A stretch of 64,000 bases of DNA from Setophaga petechia (GCA_024362935.1 JANCRA010000011.1:2666001-2730000); one strand, 5' to 3'. Counted from the stretch's first letter, positions 34,801 through 48,900 are shown. A program made the numbers and translations. Notes: generated by a model not told the origin, from the letters alone.

Positions 34801-37800
34801 CATGGCAAGATGTGGAGTACATTTAGTTGATTTTCAATGTTCCTTCCATGCTCCCCTCCTTTGGCTTCTCTATCCCCCACCACACTGTCCTTAGATGATT
34901 CTTTGTCACATGTAAATGTTCAAATTTTTGTAAAGCTGATATCTTGTGATTTTGAAGCATCTGCTTTTGCCTCTGGTCAGCTAAACATTTGGAGGAATGT
35001 CAGTATTTGTTGGTGTACACCTCATAAACCATAAAAGTAGCTCATAAAGTAACGTGTAAGTGCCTACACTACCTAGGTGAAGGTGGCAGCTAAAGTCCCT
35101 GCTCACCCTTGGAGGGTATTTAGTGTGAATTTTCCATCCTCTGCAGGGACAGACATTGTATTTAGGATCAGCTGTGTTGGTGGAAAAGAAGCAGCGCCTG
35201 CTCATGTCCTCCATCTCTGTGGCTTCCTCCTGGGGATGCAGGTGGATGTGCTTTGGAGCCTGTCCTGGGGATTGGCTCAGGCCAGCAATTTCAACTGTCT
35301 TAAGTAATACAGTAGGACTTGGGTTTGCCTGCTTGGAAGGACAGGGATGCTTATGTCCCCTTGGGTGCTTACAGAGGGGAGGACAGCAACCACAGCTGCC
35401 CCCAGAAAGGCAGGCTGCAACCTTGAATCTGACAAGTGCACTGGCTTATTGGAATCCATTTAAAGCTGCCATAATTAATGCAGATGCAGAACAGATGTGA
35501 AGTTTCACCTGGCATTCTACAGTTGCATCAAATAGAATTTGAAGCACATGAGAAAAGAGCTTGCACCTTCCTTGCACTGGCATCTTTGGACACTCTTGCA
35601 ACACTTAGGACTGTGCCCAACATGAACATTGTTTGTTGGTCTTGAAACTGGAAAGAGGCACCAGTGGGATAGTTTTCACTGGGAAATTACATCATGTTAG
35701 AACATGTTGCTGGAGACTCCTGGTGACTACTACCACAGTGTCGTTTCCTGCCATAAACAAGGCCTGGCAGACAGCTGTGGGGAGGCCAAGCATCATCAGG
35801 CTGGGCTGATCTTGGTCTTGTTTGCAGCTCCTTGGGCAGTGGGTGACTCAGCTGCAGGCAGGACAGGGCTGAGCCCCAGCCTCAGCATCATTCCAGTGAC
35901 ATGGTGCAGGCATGCTCTGCTTGCTGCCTGTAAGTGCCAACAAGCTTTTGGTTTGGTTGGTGGTTTTGCTTTTGATTTTAACAGCCTATAAAAAGTAGAT
36001 CATGCTTTCTTTTTTAACAGTCTCAAAACAAGCAAAATCACCCCTCTTCTAAAAATCTTTGCCTGTGAAGCCTCTAGTAAATTCAAAGTTTTTGTCTATG
36101 ATTAGTCTCCACTGAATAAAAACGAAGCATAAACTGTGAGTAAGAGTTTAGGTCTTGTAGGGCTACAATACTTGAGCCTTCTCTTTGGGAGCTTTCTCTA
36201 CTTAATTTAAAAACACCTCCCTTTCAATTCTCTTGTGGTGATTATCACACACAATTTTACTGAGAAGCAGCTCAGACTGAACCACTTCAAAGACAACACT
36301 GCATTTGCAAAGGAAGGAATTTCTCTCTGACCATTCAGCAGCATCAGCATGTCCTGGAAAATAGGCATGCATCACAAGACAGTGTGCTACACATGGGGAA
36401 TCCTAAACAAAAAAACTGCTTATGATGAGACTGCACTCAGAGAGCTCACATGATTCTGAAGTAGCTGCTTTCAATGCCTTGGAGCACTGAATTAAACTGC
36501 TCAGAGCAAAGAGAAGTTGCTCTTGGGCTTCATATGAAAATCATTATTAGGGAAAATAATTATCATTTTGCCATGTTTGTACAGTGGAGTCCTAATCGGT
36601 GTTGCCGGAATGCAAATTTTTAACAATAGCAAACACCAAGTGCCCCTTTCTTTCTGGAAAATATGGGAGTCACAGCTTCAGATAACATATAACTGATCAA
36701 CTGGCATTGAACCAATTAATTGCAAAAGTTTGATACTTGCAACCTGCTATTTAAAACCACACACAGGGAACACTTACAACCCATACCTGAGGCTGATGGG
36801 TCACCTACAAAAGCTAAAATGACTGGCAAATATATTTTCCTTTGGCATTTTTCAAACTTTTCTTTATTATTCTTTCTCTTTTTTGTAGGAAGATGTGCTT
36901 TCCTGGTCAGTTTTTAAATGTTAATTTGGAAACCTGAGACTGAGTTCTGCTTTTTATTAGGTTTAATTTTAAAAACAAACAAAACCCCATGATTACAAAA
37001 AAAAAATCCATTTTACAAGCAGCTTTACCACTGCTATGAGTGCTAATGGTAGGAAATCCGCATCTGAGGCCATGCAAGACAAAACCAGCTCAAGGTTATT
37101 TTAGACCACTTGGGCCTGAAGGTTTGTGCAGTGCTACAGACCCAGTCAGACCCCACCCAGCAGGCTGTGCCCCATCCTTGCACCCTGCAGCTGTGCAGCA
37201 CACCAGGCAGCCTCCCCAGCAGGCTGCAGCAGAACCTGCCATGCAGCAGTGCCAGCTGAAAGACAGTGCACCCCACATCCCCTTCCCTCTTGCCACCAGG
37301 GATGCACATCCATATTTTGACTAGGAAAATAAGACTTGTGACACTGACTTCGTGCCTGCCTGGCCACTGGATTTTCTTGTCTAACCATGTGATACTTTTC
37401 ACTAGCAATTAGAATTGTTTTTTTCTTCTTCTCTTCAGTAGTCTTTGTCTACACTTGGAGTTCTAAAATTAGCAACCTCAAGGCTAAATAAAAATGCTAT
37501 CCCAGAAGGATGGGATTACATATAATGCTGTAATATATAAAGGATGGCTCAGAAGCCATGTTCAGGCTTAAGAGCATAATCTCTACTTTGCCATTGCCAT
37601 ATCCCAGGATAGAGGGGAAAAGGGGGATGTATACATGCAAAAGATTCATCCTGACATAGCATAAAAATAGAAAAGACAAGGGGCTGAGACAAGACTTTAC
37701 AGAAATGACAAACACAGCTTGCATTCAATGTAAAGAGTTATGGAAAGCCTGTTCTACACTGCAAACTCCAAAATACTATTTCTCAGAGAATTAAAATCAC

Positions 37801-39939
37801 CCTCTAGGAAAAAAGGAAAGAATAAAACCTCCTCAAAATGTCAAAGCCACGAACTCCCCCTGGCTTACAGTTCCTGTGTAGATTTGAGCTATTTATAAAG
37901 GCAATCTCCACGGTTTCTGTCATGCATTGCTGTTAGCATGTCCTGAGCTAGCAAACCAGTGGATACAAACCTGATCTATATAACCATGGCAATAAGTGGA
38001 GATATCTGTGTACACTCCATGTTGTGCTTATTAAAATAATAGGAATTGCTGCTTTTGATTTATAAAGAGATGAGTAGGTTTATGCATGAAACTCTACTAA
38101 TAGTTGAAAAAGCCTGTTCTACTATGGACTGAAAATGGTCTCTCCCCACCCACACGTTCATCTGGGATTTGATCACTAACCTTTGAGAGAAACTCACAAA
38201 ACCTATTCCACTTAGCAGATTATATTACAGGGCAAAGGAAAACCTTGCAGGCTCAAGATTTGGGTGGAATCCATTTATTCCACATGTGCAAAGACTGGAT
38301 GAGGAATTGGAAGATCCACAGCACCAAAACCTCTCCGTGTGCTACACACATAAGCCACTCTTGATTGAAATCCTGTAAATCTTTTCCTTATAAAATATGT
38401 TTCCTTGTCTGGTATAGCTTGATTTCAATTTCAACTGCTCTTATTTTTCTTTCCATCATGTTCAAAACTATCATAAACAGTCTGTAAACTCTGCATCACA
38501 AATGGCTTTTTAATTATAAAAATATATATTTTCAAATGAAAGATCAGTTCCTCATGTTATAAGTTGAAAAAGGGACAGTGTGATTCAGCTGAAGGTTAAA
38601 AAAATCTATTAATCTTAAAATTATAATAATATGGTAAAAAATATAATAAATACAGAAAGGAATGTTCTGCAGACTCTAGACAAGGAACCAAATTTCTGGC
38701 AAGAAAATACTTACTCCAAAGAAAGTTAAAACTCATGAAACATCCATGATGGAGAGATTTTATATATATATAATTTCTTTTCTATTTTCTTGAATACATA
38801 TTCTAACAAAATGGTCTGTGTCTAAAAAATAACCCACATCACAGTCAAAAATATTTTTCTCCACTAACAATGTAAGATTCCTCTTCAATGAAGTACTTAA
38901 AATTCATCATTTGCCTGAAGAAAATGTAATACACCTCCAGGACATACCCTTGCAAAATCCTGTTTACTTTCATGGTGATAGTATTCCTCACCAAAGCAAA
39001 CATCTGCACTTCTGCAGCAAATGCTTCAGGGATCTCTACTTGCTCTTTCAGGAAACATCTGTGTCAATATACCTCATTGAAGATGTTCCCTGCAAAAGAA
39101 GTCTATCACCATGTTCTTGATTTATTATTATTTACTGTTGTTCTCTCCAAATAATTGCAAATGTTATCTCCATCTCTGAAGATCTGTATGTCCTTTTCTT
39201 GCTTGAATGGTTTTACAAGGATGAAAGCAGCATTTCCAAAACACTACAGTGAGTATTGCTGTAGTTACAGTGGAAAAAAAAAAAACAACCAAAAACAGGG
39301 GGACTTTGATCTTTGGTATTTATAAAAGCTAGTTTATAATCAGAATATCTTATCTGTCCTTAGAACACAAAATAGTTCATTTATGAAAACAGAACTCTTA
39401 TGGAAATAAACCTATTGGATCTTAATTTAAAATGTAGAGGCATAAAAGGGTATTGTCCTTCATAATGTGAAGAAAGCTTGTTTCCAATTTTTCAAATATT
39501 TTAACAAGGAATATTGTGTATATACAAGGTTTGTGATATCAATTGACTGGTTATTAAACATAGTTCAGCTCTTCCCCTGCTTCCAGCACACTCACAGACA
39601 TATGTGATACTCATGTTAACAATTTATTTCTTGGAGGAAAGAAACCAGTGTGTTCTCAGTCCAGTTATCCCGGAGGTTGCCTCAGGTTATTTTACTTTTT
39701 ATGTTTAATATTGCAGGGATTTTATGGATTTACCAAAATACCATAATTTTTATTTTTAAATCACTATTTTTTTAAAACAGATTCAATCCAGATCAGACCT
39801 TATCATACTCTGTTTCAGTTCACTGCCACCATATGTAAGTGTTGTCAAGGCTGTAATACATAAAGTATCTGGCTCCAGGGCTGGTTTCAGTGTGGTTTTG
39901 GAATACAGATTTTATAATATGCAGTTTCCTTCCTCTGAA
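31831..39939. other. Long unique non-coding stretch
   Basis: Eight kilobases without a recognised transposon or gene. It contains the longest open frame of the window (214 codons, minus strand, 31962-32606), which matches nothing I know. GC-richer patches lie near 32480-32920 and 37040-37320. AT-rich, TAAT-containing parts at about 33330-33640 and 36510-36640 are proposed as possible conserved elements. A short (TA)n run lies at about 38761-38771. I see no splice-bounded exon I would defend. Confidence 0.5.
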
Positions 39940-40090
39940 GTCAGTGGGCTATTCAGTGGAATAAGGTTTCTGAGGCACAGGTCAGCTCTTCAAAGGCACG
40001 TAGGCACCCAAATCCTGTTTAAGGATATTCCAGGGATTTGAAACAAGGTGCCTGCCTTATTCCCTCCAAAGAGGGTGGATTTCCTAAACC
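39940..40090. repeat. Possible ancient amniote repeat relic
   Basis: The words 'gaagtcagtgggct', 'taggcacccaaatcctgttt' and 'gggatttgaaacaaggtgcc' recall an old amniote interspersed repeat, with TAGGCACCTAAATCC-type words in partly inverted arrangement, seen in turtles, crocodilians and birds. The match is short and from memory. I do not assign a family. Confidence 0.35.
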
Positions 40091-42919
40091 AAGAATAGAG
40101 CCAGGTTAAACAGGCACTCAGGCACTCCCCAGGCAGTCTCTCAACTACTTGTCCCCTACCCTTACTGCCAGGCCACTGACATAAGACATAGGCAGGACAT
40201 GCCCTTCTTTGGAGACTCTGTTGAGGCAGGACCATCCTCAGATTGATCCAACTCATGCCATGGACCAAACTGAAAGAGCTGATGGATTTTTGCCCTTGGA
40301 TTGCATGAGTTTCAGTGATGTTACTGCATTCACACGTGCAGTGAGCTTGCTACACAGACCATCTGCATACACGTGCCTCTGGTGTGGACATCTGGTGCTC
40401 CTGGGAAACGCCATATCTGCTGAGCTGGAGCAAAGCAGCTGAACAGCAAGCAGGCAATGGCGTTGATAGTGTCCAGAAGCACTGTGCTTTTTGTGTCTTC
40501 TCTATGAATGTGCAACCTCTGAAGTTGCCTCAAAGCATTGGATCTGCTCTGTTGGTGTGTGGTGACAACAGCACGTGCCTCCAGCAGAATTTATCTGCTG
40601 CAGCACAGTAGTCACGGCTGTGAAGTCTGGAGGGGTGCCAGTGCACTTGGAGCTGTTGTACTGGACCTTCAAATAAAGCTGCTGTACACCCAGAAAGTCA
40701 GCCAAATATAGTAAAATTCTCAAAAATAAATTGAGACTCCAAGACAGAAAAAGAGGACATGTTTTGGGAAACTCAGATGTATGGCTTTTTGATTCACAGC
40801 ACTAAAGAAAAGTCATTTTGCTCAGTTGTCCCTTGGGTTCTGACTTTCTTATTTGGACTTTCTGATAGACCAGTGTTTTGTGACTTCTTGGGATGTGTGT
40901 GGACAATGGCAGACTTAGGGCAGAACTTACAGTGGCAGAATAATGAATAAAGGTTTCAGCTCTGTTCATGCTCACTAGGGAAAGCTGTTTTGAAGGGGCC
41001 TTGTTGCTTTAGCTGTTTTAAACTGTGCATATGACTGGAGGAAGAGGAAAACATACACACAAGAGTGTGTGTATGCATGTACAGAACTTAAAGGATCAAG
41101 CCATCATGTTTGGTTGTAGTACAGGTCCTGCTGTAGGACAGAAGGTAATAAGAAGCAGGGAAGAAGCCTTGCAGCAGGTTACCTTACTCTGAAGAGCTGT
41201 GCCATTGATTTCAATAGGAGAAAATGCAACCCTCAGATAATTAAACCATATCAAAGTAGAAAATTTGAGCAGATATTAAACTGGGTCATCCAAGGAACAG
41301 CTTTGGCCTTCTGGCATTTTCCAGAGTGGGAAGGAGTATGTCAGAGAATTAAAAAATTGCATCACAATTTTCCCGCTGTTCATATTTTTTCCCTAAGTCA
41401 TTGAAAAACACTCTCTGTGCCACCCCATTGGTGAGTTCTCATGTTCACTCACAGCCAGAGCAGATATTGCTGCAGTATTTGGGTTAGGGGTGTATCTTCC
41501 CTAACTACATATATGAAAAGCAGGATTCTGGATCCTCAACAGGTTCCCCTCTCCCCTCTTGTCCTGGATTGGAGGAAGATGCAGGTCTTTGGGTCCATGC
41601 TAAGAAACTCCATGAAGCTATAGGTTGAGGACAGGACCAAAGCAGGCCTCTCACAGACCTCTGGATGGGGAGAATGATTGAAGGCAGAGTAGATGAGCAC
41701 GTTCCAAGGGCGGAAGAAGTAAGCAGATATTTGAGCAAAACCTCACAGGCAATTTCTTCCAGCTAATCCCTGCCATAATTCTTGCCCCAGCAAAGCTGAT
41801 CTGGTTCATCATTTCCATGAGGCAAAAGGCATTTTTGTAACTGTTTGCTTCTCAGAGGTCTTAGACACTTGCTTTTAATCATATAGTGTATACTGACATC
41901 TGGTGGCATTCAGCAACAAAATCTTCATTAAACAAATATGTTTCAGTTTTAAGGAGTCAGCATCCTTACTTTCCCTTAGCTGGCTGCAGAAAAGCATTCC
42001 TCCCAGACCACTTCAGACTGGGGTTTACTGTAACACATTAGTATGGGACTGGCATGTCCTGGAGCTCTTGTGGGACATGTATGTGAGCACTGACCTCCAG
42101 AAAAGGAGGGGCCATCAGCCCAGGGACCATCAGCCAAGGCACCTGACTGTGCTCAAATGCAGTCACAAAATGGAGAATATGGCATCTTGTCATTCCTTCT
42201 TCTGAACACAGAGAAACAATGCACTAAAAAGAAAGTGATGCGAAACTACCATAGGTTTTAGCAGGAAGAGAACCGCTGTAAAATGTTAGGTGGTAACACT
42301 TCTGAAATTTATTTTATCTTTATTTCAAATTGGAAAGAAAGAAACAAAACAGCGTGTATGAATAGCCAGAGGGATTTAGCAAAACCTTGTTTCAGGGTTT
42401 GCAATAAGTAGCATGGAATCAGCTGTCATAGTTAAAAGATACCCATGATGTAGCTGTTCCATTAAAAGTTGGATTAAAATCATGTTTAAATTTTATTTCC
42501 TTCAGTCCTTATCCTGCTTTTGATTAGTTTTAAGAGCAGTTGATGGTCTTATGATTTGAAGATTTTGCATTTTAAATTTTGTGTACATGGTCTGGAATTT
42601 TATGTGAAATTGTGTGTTTGATCTTTGACCTCTGTTTACTACAGTCCTGATTTGCCACTAATTTGATAGCAAGACATAAGGGCCTACTGTAAACAAGCTG
42701 CTCACTTTACATAGCTATGTTTGGCTCCTAAATGAAGAAATATGTATGGAATATACTTTGGGTACTGTAGCCTCCTAAAGAAATAATAAAAACCACATCA
42801 CTGCTTAGTTCTCCAGGTAACGTTTACATTTGAAGAAAACAAGTTGCATGCCTAATAGAGAGAGAAAATGTAGTTCTTGTCCATTTTGGGTTTGTTTGCT
42901 TAAAATTATTCTTTAAAGT
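40091..42919. other. Unique non-coding stretch
   Basis: No gene recognised. At about 40340-40700 the sequence is of mixed composition and carries AATAAA at 40673-40678 behind a GC-richer stretch. That could be a decayed LTR or retroposon end, but nothing else supports this. A word like the amniote repeat at 42920 ('gccattgatttcaatagg') occurs at about 41201-41218. An isolated copy is weak evidence. Confidence 0.45.
41052..41075. repeat. Perfect inverted repeat, 10-bp arms
   Basis: CATACACACA at 41052-41061, four bases, then its exact reverse complement at 41066-41075. It is built from CA/TG dinucleotides, so simple-sequence expansion is the likely origin. Confidence 0.8.
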
Positions 42920-42996
42920 ATTTGAAAGCTGAGGCTGTCTCTTTTGAAGTCGGTGGGAACTTTGACATTGATTTTAAAAGGATCAGGATTAAGCCT
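42920..42996. repeat. Probable ancient amniote repeat relic
   Basis: 'ttttgaagtcggtgggaact' (42942-42961) is followed by 'ttgacattgattttaaaagg' (42962-42981) and then 'atcaggatt'. This is a decayed form of a very common amniote repeat pattern of the type 'gaagtcaatgggag ... cattgacttcaatggg ... ggatcagg'. The partial palindromic layout is preserved. Family not assigned. Confidence 0.5.
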
Positions 42997-45900
42997 AAAT
43001 TGGTAGGGTCTAAAAGGCAAAAATGAAAACATCCAAAGTCTACAAATCTCTCACTGATCCACCATGAAGAAAGGAAGGACAAAACCCTTCTCCAAGGTCT
43101 GTAACATACATCTTGATTCCAGAACTTCTATTTTTTGTACATTTGTAGACTTCAAGATGGAAAGCAACTTTCCAAAGGACTGTAATTGCTAGCATATGAA
43201 GTAGTACTCACTTGCACCATGGTCTTGTAAAGATGCTGGGGGAAGGGAGATGAAAGCTGCTTATAAAAATCCATGGACTGTTGGTACCCATCTTCCATGC
43301 ACTATCCATTACACAGTACTCCCTGCCTGCAACCCGCTCCAGGCAGATCTCCAGCCTGCAGGTACAGCCTTACACATAGTGAGTGACCAGCAAAAGCCTG
43401 CTTGTGGACCTTTAACTCAGAAACACGTCTGATCATCCTGCTCAAGCTCAGCACTTTTGGCCCTCATCTGGCAATAGCAGCTGGGTAAAAGCAAGGTCTT
43501 CAACTCTCTCCTGCACCACCCTGCTGGAACCATCTGTCCTAACACTGAACTTCCCATCACCTGGGCTCTATCCTCACAGGAACACCTAAATACCCTGGAC
43601 AAAGGGAGAAGGAAACCATTTGGCAGAGAAGGAAACCTATTTGGCAGAGAAAGAAACCATTGACTCTTTAATTTTCTGTCCTGGGAAATCTCAGTAACTG
43701 TGGCCAGAGCCGAGTAGTCAAGGACAGGGACTCCTCAGCTGAGAGTGTGGCTCATGTAAAACGGCAAAGTGTAAGCTCAGAGAAGTGATGGGGCATGGGC
43801 AAACACACATGAAAAGCCCTCTTCTTTCCTCTTCAGACACCCAAGTGCATTGAATATCCCAAATGCAGGGGCACCAGGTCAAGCTCTTCATAGATGACTT
43901 TCAGAGCCTAAAGCAACCAGGGGTAGGAGCCTGCCTACTCTGTTGGTTTATGAGGTCCCAATGTCATACAAGCCAGAGGTCAGGGACACACACAGATCAG
44001 GCACTGTCCTACGTCATCTGAACCTGAAGCTGACAAAGCATCCATTACCATCTCCAAATCCTCATGACCAAACAGAGGAACATTATCTGTTGTTAACAGC
44101 AACTGATGCTTGGCCCAAGAATAGCAGATAGAAATGCAGCATGCAAGTGAGGAAATCCATGAAATGAACACCCAAAACAGCCTCTTGCATCTCTATTGCT
44201 CAGAAATATCCCAAGATGTTAAAAACTTGATGGGATGCACAAGAGAAGATGAATGTAATCTCCCAGGCTGTGAAGTCCCTTCTCTTCTACCCAAAAATGT
44301 CAGGCAATAGAATGAGAGGAGTCAAACACTGACACCTGCAGCTTACTCTCTTTAACCAGCCTTGAGATTTCTCAGCAAATCAACCCAAGAAGTGTCTACT
44401 CCATCTTCACAGGTGCTGCCTTGTGCTGTGTGCTACTCCAAGGGAGTGAGGTGCTGCTCACAGGGAGAAACAGTCCTGTCCTAATACTGATGTGGTCAGC
44501 CACCACAGAGACACAAATCTGCTCGTCTGTTGCCTTTGCCCATGTGTAAAAACAGACAGATCCAGCAACAGCAAGTCAGGTCACCTTTCTGAAGATACTT
44601 TTCTTGAGCTATTTTTTTGAGCTACCTCACAGTACAACAAATACAACAACCAAAGATACACAGACAGAGATTTGTACATGATGTGTTCTGCATATATCCC
44701 CAGTGAAGTGACCTTGCTAATGTGTTGTAGCACCCACTGAAAATGCTTTATATTTCTATGTTTTTGAAGTGGCTGTAGTCCATCCTGCTGGCCCAGCTGG
44801 CAGAAGACAACCCTGATTTGAAGGGCCCTCAAATGGAACTTGACTTTGGGAACAAACTTTCAGCATAGCTGTGTGTCACTGAAAACTGGGACTAATGTTC
44901 TCAGTTAAAGCATCTTGCAGATCCCATCTTCTGCTTCCACTTCATGGGACATTTCCTTGGGATGTTTCAGGATCCAGTCCTAAGGACTTAAAACCTTTAT
45001 GCCAAACACCTCAGCATCACTTTTCACCTGAAAATAGAAATGCACAAATATAGGGACTTTGTCAAACAGTTAGTTGTTTTTCCTAATGGAGGGTAGTAAC
45101 TGAGCAGAAATAGTTTTTAAAACATTCTTTAATATTTTAATAGGGCTGGTTTACAATGTAAAGTTAAATTAATCAGAATAACTGAATAATGGTTTTATAT
45201 GCAAGACAATCAGAGATCTTCAATAAATAAAGGTTGCCATAAGAGCCCTTGGCATGTTTAGACTGAGTTGGTGTGTCTGGAGCCAACTGTGGAACAATGA
45301 TCTGTCACTGTTAGATCAACTTTAAAAGCATTTCAACAAGGGCTCCATGTAGACAGCATTGCAGAAAACCTGTTCCAATAGCTTTCTTATGCAAGAGAAA
45401 ACCACAGTCATATTTGTATTTTAGGCAGTGAACCAACAAGAATGAAGCAAAACAACAGCAACTGTCCCCAGGAGATATTTTGGGCTGCTCCTCTCCTCCC
45501 ACTCCCCTTACACTCCTTTTCAATCTCCTACCAATCTGGGCATTTTTGGCAACAGAGAACCACACTGAAAAAGTCATTGGCAGGCTGATAGGGACCACTG
45601 TGTCTTTTGCCTACCAAAGACAATTTCGCCAGCCTGGGAGAGCATCAACCTCTTTGCTCCCTATTTTGAGCTGGGGCAGAGGTGAATGTGTGAAGAAGGG
45701 TGAGGAATGGGAGAACTTTCCTCAGCTCAGCAACCTTTGACAATCGTTGCTGCTTTTCCTCTTCATCCCAGGATCTGCTATACAACAAGTGCAAATTGAG
45801 CATGACAAATAAGAGCAATAGCCTGGTGTTTCTGCTCAAATGATCTGCCTTGAAGTCGCTGATGTTGACACTTAAATTGTCAGCAGACTTCTAGTTTAGC

Positions 45901-48900
45901 ACTGCAGTTAGAAGAATGGGTCCTTTCACACTTCCCTCTGGGCTATTGTTTCAACTCTCTCTAGGCAGGGCAAATATCATTGTAGCAGTTTACACTCCAG
46001 TTTCACTGCACTGGTTATTTTGCAGTCATAACCAAGATTGCCTAGAATTTTTTTCTATAATGTAAGCTTAGACTGCAGAGAATAATTACACAACGCTGTA
46101 AAAATAATCTGCAGCAATTTACACAGCCATGAAATATTGGAGCTGTTTTTTTCCATCATACCTATATATACATGGCTGCAGCTAATTCCATTATTTACAA
46201 AGGACTCACTGGAGCTGTGATCACAGAAACCGGTATTTCAAGTTAGGCCACACGCATGAACAAAACATTTATTGTTATAAAACAAGATTTTGTATTTTGG
46301 GGTGTTATACCATCATCTAACTGAAGATTACCTTGCCACTTCTGGCTACTCTAAATCCCCTTCTGTCTGGATTCAAATAAATCCTTGTGGCTAAGATATT
46401 ATGCGTCCAAGTAGGAAAGTATTAATTTAGCTACAGTTTCTTTCCTGTAATTGTGTGTTTCTTCTATTTTTGACCAAATTAATCATACTGGCAGTCAGGT
46501 TTGCTGCTGCTCATTTCTATTAGGGATCATATCTCCTTGCCTGCCGGAAGCTCAGCTCCCAGCCTGCTATTCTGCATGCTGACTTGTCCTCTCTCAATGC
46601 ATCTTGCTGATGGTAGCACTACTGGGACTAAGAAATCAATACCAGTTCTTCTTAAGAGTGGGAGAAAACTAATGTAGCAGGGAGCAGAATAATTGCCCAC
46701 TGACCCTTGTCTGCTGCAATGATTGTCAGGAATTTGGGTTTCAAACCCAGCTAAGCAAAGGAATGAATTAATGCAAGTCGGTTCCTCCAAGGTACAGTGT
46801 GAGCTCTCTGTATTGCATGCAGTTGTATTGTCAACAGCCTGAAGATGTGGTGTCTTAATATTTCTTTCTATGCTTCTCTGGAGAGGCCTACTTCTGTCTC
46901 CTATGTAATTCTGCCAAGCTCGTACCTTGCCTGCTTTACACTCCCTTTAATGAGCTTGTTTAGCCATTGTTTTCCCCAGAAGAAACAAATGATCAAATAA
47001 AAACTACAAGAAGGAATGAATAAAGCCACAGACTGGGAATGAACACATTGCCTGAAGTCTCTGCAAAGAAACTATTCGGGAAATAATTAGAAGAGAAAAA
47101 TACAGGACATAAGTAAGAATTTATGTAAGTGACTATCTGCCTTTGGGAACAACAACTTCTAAGTTTTGCAATCTAGCAGCGAGGAATTAATACTTAACCA
47201 TTAGGTTTAGGCAGTGATTTGAAGGAGTTAAATTCCCAGGCTGCCTCTTCAGAGGAGGGTGGGGCATTGGGGAAGTCAGACACCAAAAAAAAGGCACCTG
47301 AATGCCCTGGGAAGGAGCAGCAAAACCTTCTGTTAAGCTCCCCTTCCTCTCCTGTGCTCCACCTACTCTCCAGCTAAGGGTGTCCTGGTGCACACGAGCA
47401 ATTGCAGCCCTGGCTGTGCACACCTGCGTGCAAAGGATGTGAGGAGCCTTTCTCACATCAGGAAGAGAGTGCCACGTCCTGTTCAGCTCTCCTCAGAGCC
47501 ACCCCTCCCCACTGGTGTGACATTGCACGGCATGGCCGGTGCCTGGGGCCTGAGGGCAGGGCCATGGACATCCTCCCAGGCACTTTGGAATGCCTCCTTT
47601 GGGGGAGCAGGATCTGGGAGCGGGCCCCTGTCTGGGCCCTGGTACAGCACACACAAGGTAAGTGCCAGCGTGCAGCACCCTCAGCAACAGGGCTTGAGGA
47701 GAGGGGCACTGAATTCAGCCTCTCTCCTGTGTCCTCTGAAGAGCTCCACTCCAGCACCTGTTGCTGCTGGCTCTGCTCCCTCCTCACCCCATAGTTCAGC
47801 CTGTACCGCCCTGGCTCCCGCTCCGAGCAGTCCTTTCTGAGCAGGAACTGGGCAGAGCTGTTCTGTTCTCTGCTAGAGCAGCACTGGTTTTTGTCAACTG
47901 TGTTTCTGTCACTGCTAACAATGGATTTAGGCAACTGCAAAAGAGAGACTGAAGCAGCCCCTTAGAGCTAGCAATTTGAAGCATCTGCTACCAATAAAAA
48001 TTAATTGGAGGTTGATTAAACCCTTTACCTTTTCTCTGCTTTTTGTCCCCAAACTAGAAGCATGGAAGGATACCCAGCATTCTTGACTTTCTCTGCATAA
48101 GAGGCAAACCACTTTGTCATGATGGAAAGTATTGATATAAATTGTTCATAAAAGTCTTCCAACTAGCTGGTCTCTTTTTCTAGGAGCAACCCAGTAGCAG
48201 GTGATAGCCTAAAGAAGGTCCCAAAACTTTCCCCTCTGGATTCTGCATTTGTTGCTGGGTGGATATCTATTTGGCAGGGTGCATTTTTCAGAGCAAAAGA
48301 AAACTGACACTTCCTGTGCACAGGTCTCTGGAGCAACAGGACTGATGGCTGGTGGCAGTGCTTCTCAGGACCAGAGCTGAGGTCTCTTCCTGGGAGATAA
48401 GAATGTGGAGCCAATGGTTTTAACTGTGGGTTTGTGAATTGGGGTCCCAAGGCTGTGAGCTTGCCCAGCTGCCAAGAAGATGGCAGCAACAGGGAATTCC
48501 CTTGGCATGGGGATACCCACCTGCATGTCAAAGTGGGGGGTTTCTGTTTGCTTGGAAAAGCTCCCAGTCCTGTTCCTGTACTCCTTGGGGCTGTTGCTCG
48601 AGTATGGCTGGTTTTTAAACGTGGTAGTTTTCTGGGTAGACCTTAATAGTATTTTAGAGCTGCTTGGGTGTCTGTGGGTGAGGCTGATAGTCTGTTCTTT
48701 TATTTACTTTAGTTATAGCTTTGAAGCAGTAATGGGTAGCTATGGGTCATGCGTTGATGCCAACCCTAATTTTTCCAACAGTTACATTCTTCTGTCCACC
48801 CCCTTTTTCACGTTTTACATTTTTGGAAGCCTCAGAAACAATTCCCTCCTCCCATTCGTGGCTATCCTGTGATTCAGTGGACCATCCCATTTTCACTTCT

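Noticed and set aside
40340..40700. Third LTR, suggested by AATAAA at 40673
   Set aside because: No TATA box at the expected distance and no recognisable LTR body. A polyadenylation hexamer alone is common by chance.
43604..43661. CRISPR-like array
   Set aside because: Repeats are adjacent and imperfect with no regular spacers, and the organism is a vertebrate.
47388..47940. 150-codon (plus) and 160-codon (minus) frames
   Set aside because: GC-rich patch with mutually overlapping frames of random-looking composition.
48480..48872. 130-codon hydrophobic plus-strand frame as a membrane protein
   Set aside because: Hydrophobicity follows from T-rich sequence. There is no conserved motif, and the segment has no exon boundaries.
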